A stretch of DNA of 64,000 bases from Spongospora subterranea f. sp. subterranea (lineage: Eukaryota > Endomyxa: Phytomyxea > Phytomyxea > Plasmodiophorida). The position numbers and the translations under genes were made by a program. Shown here piece by piece: positions 59,952 through 64,000 of the stretch. The notes below the pieces were generated by a model. That model was not told the origin of the DNA. It saw only the letters and a list, made by a program, of their open reading frames with translations, and searched no databases. The DNA is taken from the NCBI GenBank assembly GCA_049724395.1, contig JAUGWO010000226.1, positions 1 to 64,000 on the forward strand, written 5' to 3'. Position 1 is the first letter of the stretch; each line of letters begins with the position of its first letter.

Positions 59952-60975
59952 TTAAACAGTCTTCTTTTTTTGAACAGGCTTGCAGTAGTAAGTCGAAAAG
60001 GCGAATTCAACGAATAGATACAGCACGATGGCAGCGTAGGTCTGAGTGAACGACACCGCCATAGTCTGCGAAGACGAGACAATTGTCAGACAATAGAAAC
60101 AAGGAATAAACCCAAACATTACTTGATAAGTGGTAAGTGCTCCTGGAACTGCATAGTACCCATAACTACAGAATAGACCGAGGCAGAACTGGAAAATTTG
60201 AAGGAACGTGATGAGAATCTTGAACTTGGGCCGAAATCCAATGGCGGTCATAGCGTAATACGCGTACATGATAGTATGAACCTAGAATGCAGACGACGTT
60301 GAGCGCCGGATAAATCAACTATAAAAACGCATTTACGCAGGCATTGAAGATGACAAAAACCCATGTCGTCGGGGCGCGACTGATAACCGCACACCACATC
60401 GTTAAAACCGCGCCAATGTGGTGGAAGACTTGAAGTTTTGATGGCCGCCCGCCTTTGCAAAGGATAATCCATGTGTCGACAAATTCATAGAATTTACTTG
60501 ACATAAGGCAAGTTAATAGAGTGAACGCAACCACGATGTCTCAGAGATTGCCACACCTGATGTAGAATGTCCAAGCCCATGGGGCCAAACGCATTCCAAT
60601 GTTCTCCCTTGTAATACGTCGTCACAAACATTTCCCAGGATGATGAATTAGCGGCAGCTTTGGCAAACTCAGGACAAGTGGATGCAAACACGATTCCGGA
60701 ATACACCATCAGGATGATGTTATGGAAAAAGATAAAAGTTTTGAAGAAAGCAGACGAAGGTTTAGCCTTGGAACCTTGCTTAGGCCAGAACGCAATCAAC
60801 GTGAGCACATAACTTTTAAGAAACCGTCAGAACGAATAGCAACAAAACAATGGACAAATACTGACACTGCGCATCCGATAAGCGGAACCGAAACATGCAT
60901 GAGGGGGTAAGGGGATTTGAGATTCATCAGCGTGGATAACGGCCCCGACATCATATTATCGACGAAGATATACAT
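59952..60975 (-). CDS. ELO-family fatty acid elongase, PUFA type
   Basis: Multi-exon from ATG 60975 (MYIFVDNMMS) to the stop at 59952. Visible are SKFYEFVDTWIILCKGGRPSK and QVFHHIGAVLTMW, the ELO signature and histidine box, followed by several membrane helices and a lysine-rich end (QKKKTV) fitting an ER retention signal. The box reads QxxHH rather than HxxHH, the form typical of polyunsaturated and delta-5 type elongases of protists and lower fungi. These enzymes condense malonyl-CoA with long-chain acyl-CoA in the ER. Introns near 60785, 60540, 60320 and 60270 are short. It converges on the Zn2Cys6 regulator gene. Confidence 0.87.
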
Positions 60976-60999
60976 GATGCTCGTCGATATATGAGTGGG

Positions 61000-62625
61000 C
61001 GAGAATGGGATAGAGAGAGCCGTGGCGGATCTCGTGGACGATCGAGATGAAGGATTGAGGGTTCCGCAACTCTGCCCAGTGGGAAACTCCACGCACTACT
61101 GCTTCATGCCGTGACCCGCGGTCATTGACTCACGACTTGAGAGGCCGTTACAGACTCTGAGTCTCTGACTGAGACCAGCTTGGATTTTGTCGGTCAACTT
61201 TGGGGCCAACCGCTGGACGCGCTCCCTGCTGAGTCCAAAATTCTCTAATTTTGATCTACGGAAGACCGAATTGCGCTGCAAGAGTGCGGAGGTGTTTCGT
61301 ATCATACGTACACTGGTACCAACGGGTACCAACAGAGCTGGCGCTTTGATGTTGGTAGACATCGGTAAGAAGAACGTACGTGAGCTGAATGTTTCTGCAG
61401 CTCAAAACCTAACGATTCAGTATCCGTCATTATCTTTCTGCGAATTCATCAAACTTTTTTTTTCGTGAACAGTGGAGGAACTAGCACATGTCGATGGTCA
61501 CCTGGACGTTCATCAAGCGATGCCAGGTAATTATTTGCTTTACTCCTTGATCGTGAATACTTGATGATGTTGTCTTTGCAAATAGAACCCAGGGGTCTTA
61601 TGGTGATACTTCTGGTGATGTTATGTCATGTGCGAGTTCATCATCAGCTCATGATATCGAGCGAACTCTTGGGTCATCTTTCTTCGATGATTTTGGGGAA
61701 AGCATGTCAATGAAGAATTTTGGCCAAGCCCTCTTGAAGCGGATCCGGATTTGAAGCAATATGCCTTCACCAATTACAACTGGTGTGTCGTCATCAATGT
61801 GATCGAATCGATATCTCCAAAAGCGGTCAAGACTCATTGTTCAAGGATACAAGTCTAATGTCTTTGCTAAACTCGTTCGTTTCGGGCCTCCGAAAAGGTT
61901 CAAAGTCAGATGAACCTCATTAAAGAAAAAAATGGTAGCAGCATAAGCTGATGACAATGCTGATGATACGGCAGTCTGGGAATTCAATATTGGCGGATCT
62001 GGATCATATTGATGATTTGGATTTATTTGTTTTGTCGGCTAGGTCATTTCCCTCGTTGCTAAAGTTTGCTGAAAAGATGTTGTCACGTAGAATGGGCAAG
62101 GCCCGCAATTGCAAATCGAACATGCACGTTTCATTTCCGCCTGATTCCTGGGGCTCAAAGTGGTCGAAAAAGTACATTAGCTATGTCAGACCGGTTCGAA
62201 TCTGCGTAATTGCAAGGCAATGCGACACGCTGTGGTTTTTGTCTTTGGGGCAACGTCGCAAACAAAAACGCAATCTGTTCAACTGGCCTTGACCGTGTTG
62301 CTCTCCTATGACGAATCACCAGTTTGACAGATTGCGTTTATGTGTTCGATCCAACAAAAGAGTTCCCAGGCGCAAAATGATATCGCATCGAGTCCAGCGG
62401 AGGCTGATAGGCCTCGTCCACGGCTGTGGTACACGATCTGGATATCGGACTTCACAGTTGGTTTTGTGGTTTCCGTGTGTAGTGAAACAGTATGACCACA
62501 ATTACTGTCCGTAAAGGGGTGACACTTAACGCTAGATACACCAGTCCGCTTCATCAAGTTGTTGACTTTTGAGCGACAGGGAGTCGCAGATCAGCGAAAA
62601 CGCTCTCGATTAGGCCAGCTATCAT
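61000..62625. other. Intergenic, no gene recognised; contains a 21-bp hairpin
   Basis: About 1.6 kb lie between the elongase start and gamma-SNAP. Small frames (e.g. minus 61837-61649, 62 residues, basic; plus 61951-62292) have no motif or intron support. The only clear structure is the inverted repeat at 62266-62339. Confidence 0.45.
62266..62339. repeat. Inverted repeat, 21-bp arms, 32-nt loop
   Basis: AAACGCAATCTGTTCAACTGG at 62266-62286 pairs with the inverted copy at 62319-62339, with about two mismatches. The arms may form a strong hairpin. It lies 290 bp upstream of gamma-SNAP with no associated gene. Confidence 0.8.
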
Positions 62626-63723
62626 ATGAGTGGCAGTGGATCAATGGCATCAGACGCTGATGGCGCTGCATTGATGAAAAAGGCTGAGAAGGCGCATACC
62701 AAGACTGTATTCAACTGGACCGCTGACTGGGCTTCTGCTCTAATGTATTATGAACAAGCTGCGAATGCGTTCAGGAAGGATATTAGTATTAAAGGACATT
62801 GCAATATGGTTGAGGCGCTTCGGCAGGCTTCCAATGCTGCCGAACAGCTATCGAATGCCAATACGGCTGCGAAGCATCTAGGAACTGCAGCGGCCGCTTG
62901 CTTCAAAATAGGTGACAAGGTCGAGTGAGTTCCAATCCGAATGTAATATAAATTACTGAGCCTATTTGGGTAGGTTCAAGCGGTAGAGCTGTTAAGGTCC
63001 TCAGCAAAATTATATCATGAAAATACTCAAGCGAGAAAAGCGGCGGAGGATCTCAGCAAGGCCGCTGGATGGGTACGGGACGAAAACCCTGACCTCGCAG
63101 TGAAACTTTATGAGCAGGCATGTGAAATATACGACATAGAAGATCAAGTCCAGATGGCTGCAGATGTCTACAAGATTGCTGTGTCGTTTCTCGCTCGAGA
63201 AAATCGACTGGACGATGCCGTTAAGTTTCTCATGAAACAGAATAAGGGCTTGAGCAAGCATATCGGCAAGTTTGCAGAGGCGTTTTATAAAAATTGTTTG
63301 AGTGTCTGTATCCTATACCTAAGTCTCAGGGGGATACTAGTCATGCAATAAATGCTCTTCAAGAATTTCAAAGGTTTGTCGTATTGGCTGTCATTGGCCC
63401 AATCTAATTTATTCCATATCTTCAACAGCGTCGCTCCGGATTTCTCAAACTCCAGCGAATATATGTGTGCTAGTGGGTTAGTGTCCGCCTTTGAAAACTG
63501 CGATGTTGACGCGTTGGTGAAGGCAAAATCTGATCGGACATTGTCCTACATTGACAATCAAGTGAGGATCGTGGGTTTTTATATGCAGAAATAGGTTGCT
63601 GATATATTGTCACAGATCGCTCGATTAGTTCGCGATTTAGCAATTGACGACGACGCTAGGGAAGCGGCCAAGAAAGTGACTCAGCCTAATCTCGCTGAGG
63701 GCGATGAAGTAGATTTAACCTAG
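62626..63723 (+). CDS. NAPG: Gamma-soluble NSF attachment protein (gamma-SNAP)
   Basis: ATG 62626 opens MSGSGSMASDADG, then the family start KKAEKAHTKTVFNW, DWASALMYYEQAANAFR. TPR-like helical pairs continue across short introns: FKRAVELL, AAEDLSKAAGWVRDENPDLAVKLYEQACEIYD, MAADVYKIAVSFLARE. The end includes FSNSSEYMCASGLVSAFEN and a tail AAKKVTQPNLAEGDEVDLT, stop 63721-63723. The W-x-x-D-W start and overall pattern match gamma-SNAP rather than Sec17/alpha-SNAP. It recruits NSF to SNARE complexes in membrane fusion. At least four exons are needed. It converges on the uL29m gene. Confidence 0.85.
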
Positions 63724-63787
63724 CGATTGTGTAATTGATAATATAGTGTGTCGGTCTTATACAGAGCTTGTGGAAATTGAAATGCGC

Positions 63788-64000
63788 TTATTTATTGCTT
63801 GCTTCAACTTCGGAGTCGACAGAATTTTCATTTTCCAGCAGCTTCGCAGCCTTGTATTCCAAGTTTCTTTGTCCGACAACGGTTTTCAATCGCGCCATTG
63901 ATTGTCGGACCTTCTTCAATCGGCCAGGATTAGGCATTGCTGTTTTCTGGGTACGGTGAATGTGCCGAGTAGACAGAAGCATATTTTTCTCTTTCAGTAG
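63788..64000 (-). CDS. MRPL47: Mitochondrial large ribosomal protein uL29m (MRPL47), C-terminal part
   Basis: This partial gene is cut by the right edge. The last exon reads LLKEKNMLLSTRH, MPNPGRLKKVRQSMARLKTVVGQR and an acidic tail to the stop at 63788. The LLKE+NMLL and MPNP-RL-KVR-SMAR-KTV pattern is that of fungal and animal uL29m/MRPL47, which extends bacterial L29 and sits at the mitoribosome tunnel exit. The N-terminus and the import signal lie beyond the window. Confidence 0.85.
   Translation of the reverse strand, partial: LLKEKNMLLSTRHIHRTQKTAMPNPGRLKKVRQSMARLKTVVGQRNLEYKAAKLLENENSVDSEVEASNK

Noticed and set aside
61649-61837. Small basic minus-strand protein of 62 residues
   Set aside because: It has an ATG and a plausible composition, but no motif, no neighbours in frame and no splice support; not enough to call a gene.

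Overview
The window comes from a flagellated (zoosporic) fungus, most likely a chytrid. Fungal traits are a double Zn2Cys6 transcription factor with a PAS-like region, a Cpd1-type cyclic phosphodiesterase and dense genes with introns of about 45-65 bp. These sit beside genes that only an organism with a motile cilium needs: an axonemal inner-arm dynein heavy chain (DNAH1 type), an outer-arm docking-complex coiled coil (CCDC114/CCDC63 type), a CDK20/CCRK-type kinase and a polycystin-1-like receptor. All gene calls come from reading the translation by eye and joining exons at GT-AG sites that keep the frame; no database search was run.

Layout. 1-8.1 kb is retroelement territory: the 5' part of a Ty3/gypsy-type element runs off the left edge (minus strand), then about 1.3 kb without a confident gene, a tRNA-like sequence, and a Ty1/copia element with both LTRs and a 5-bp target duplication. 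8.5-22.6 kb is one dynein heavy chain gene (minus). 22.8-26.7 kb holds an unrecognised, perhaps decayed gene, a 2H phosphoesterase and a small unknown gene. 26.7-27.1 kb is a large imperfect inverted repeat. 27.4-38.5 kb is compact housekeeping DNA: a zf-4CXXC_R1 protein, an unknown coiled-coil protein, TIM10, CDK20, BCS1, a PPR protein, a PAP2 lipid phosphatase and APC/C subunit CDC16. 38.7-53.2 kb is one huge minus-strand gene. It encodes a secreted N-terminus, a CUB-like domain, a long Thr/Lys/Pro repeat stalk, several LamG-like modules, a second CUB, REJ repeats, EGF, GPS and a few membrane helices. 53.8-64 kb carries TRIP4/Rqt4, the docking-complex gene, the Zn2Cys6-PAS regulator, a PUFA-type fatty acid elongase, gamma-SNAP and the end of mitochondrial ribosomal protein uL29m.

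Functional links. The ciliary genes are interspersed rather than in one cluster, but four in 64 kb is notable. TIM10, BCS1, the PPR protein and uL29m all serve mitochondria. The polycystin-like giant is the most unusual object: polycystin-1/REJ architecture is textbook animal and protist, and here it is combined with a mucin-like stalk and lectin-like modules that look suited to surface adhesion.

Quality. Several otherwise well-conserved host genes need a single-base change to stay in frame (near 9352, 33497, 50163, 52345, 58995 and 59445). This looks like residual assembly error rather than independent gene death, so exact protein sequences should be treated as provisional.
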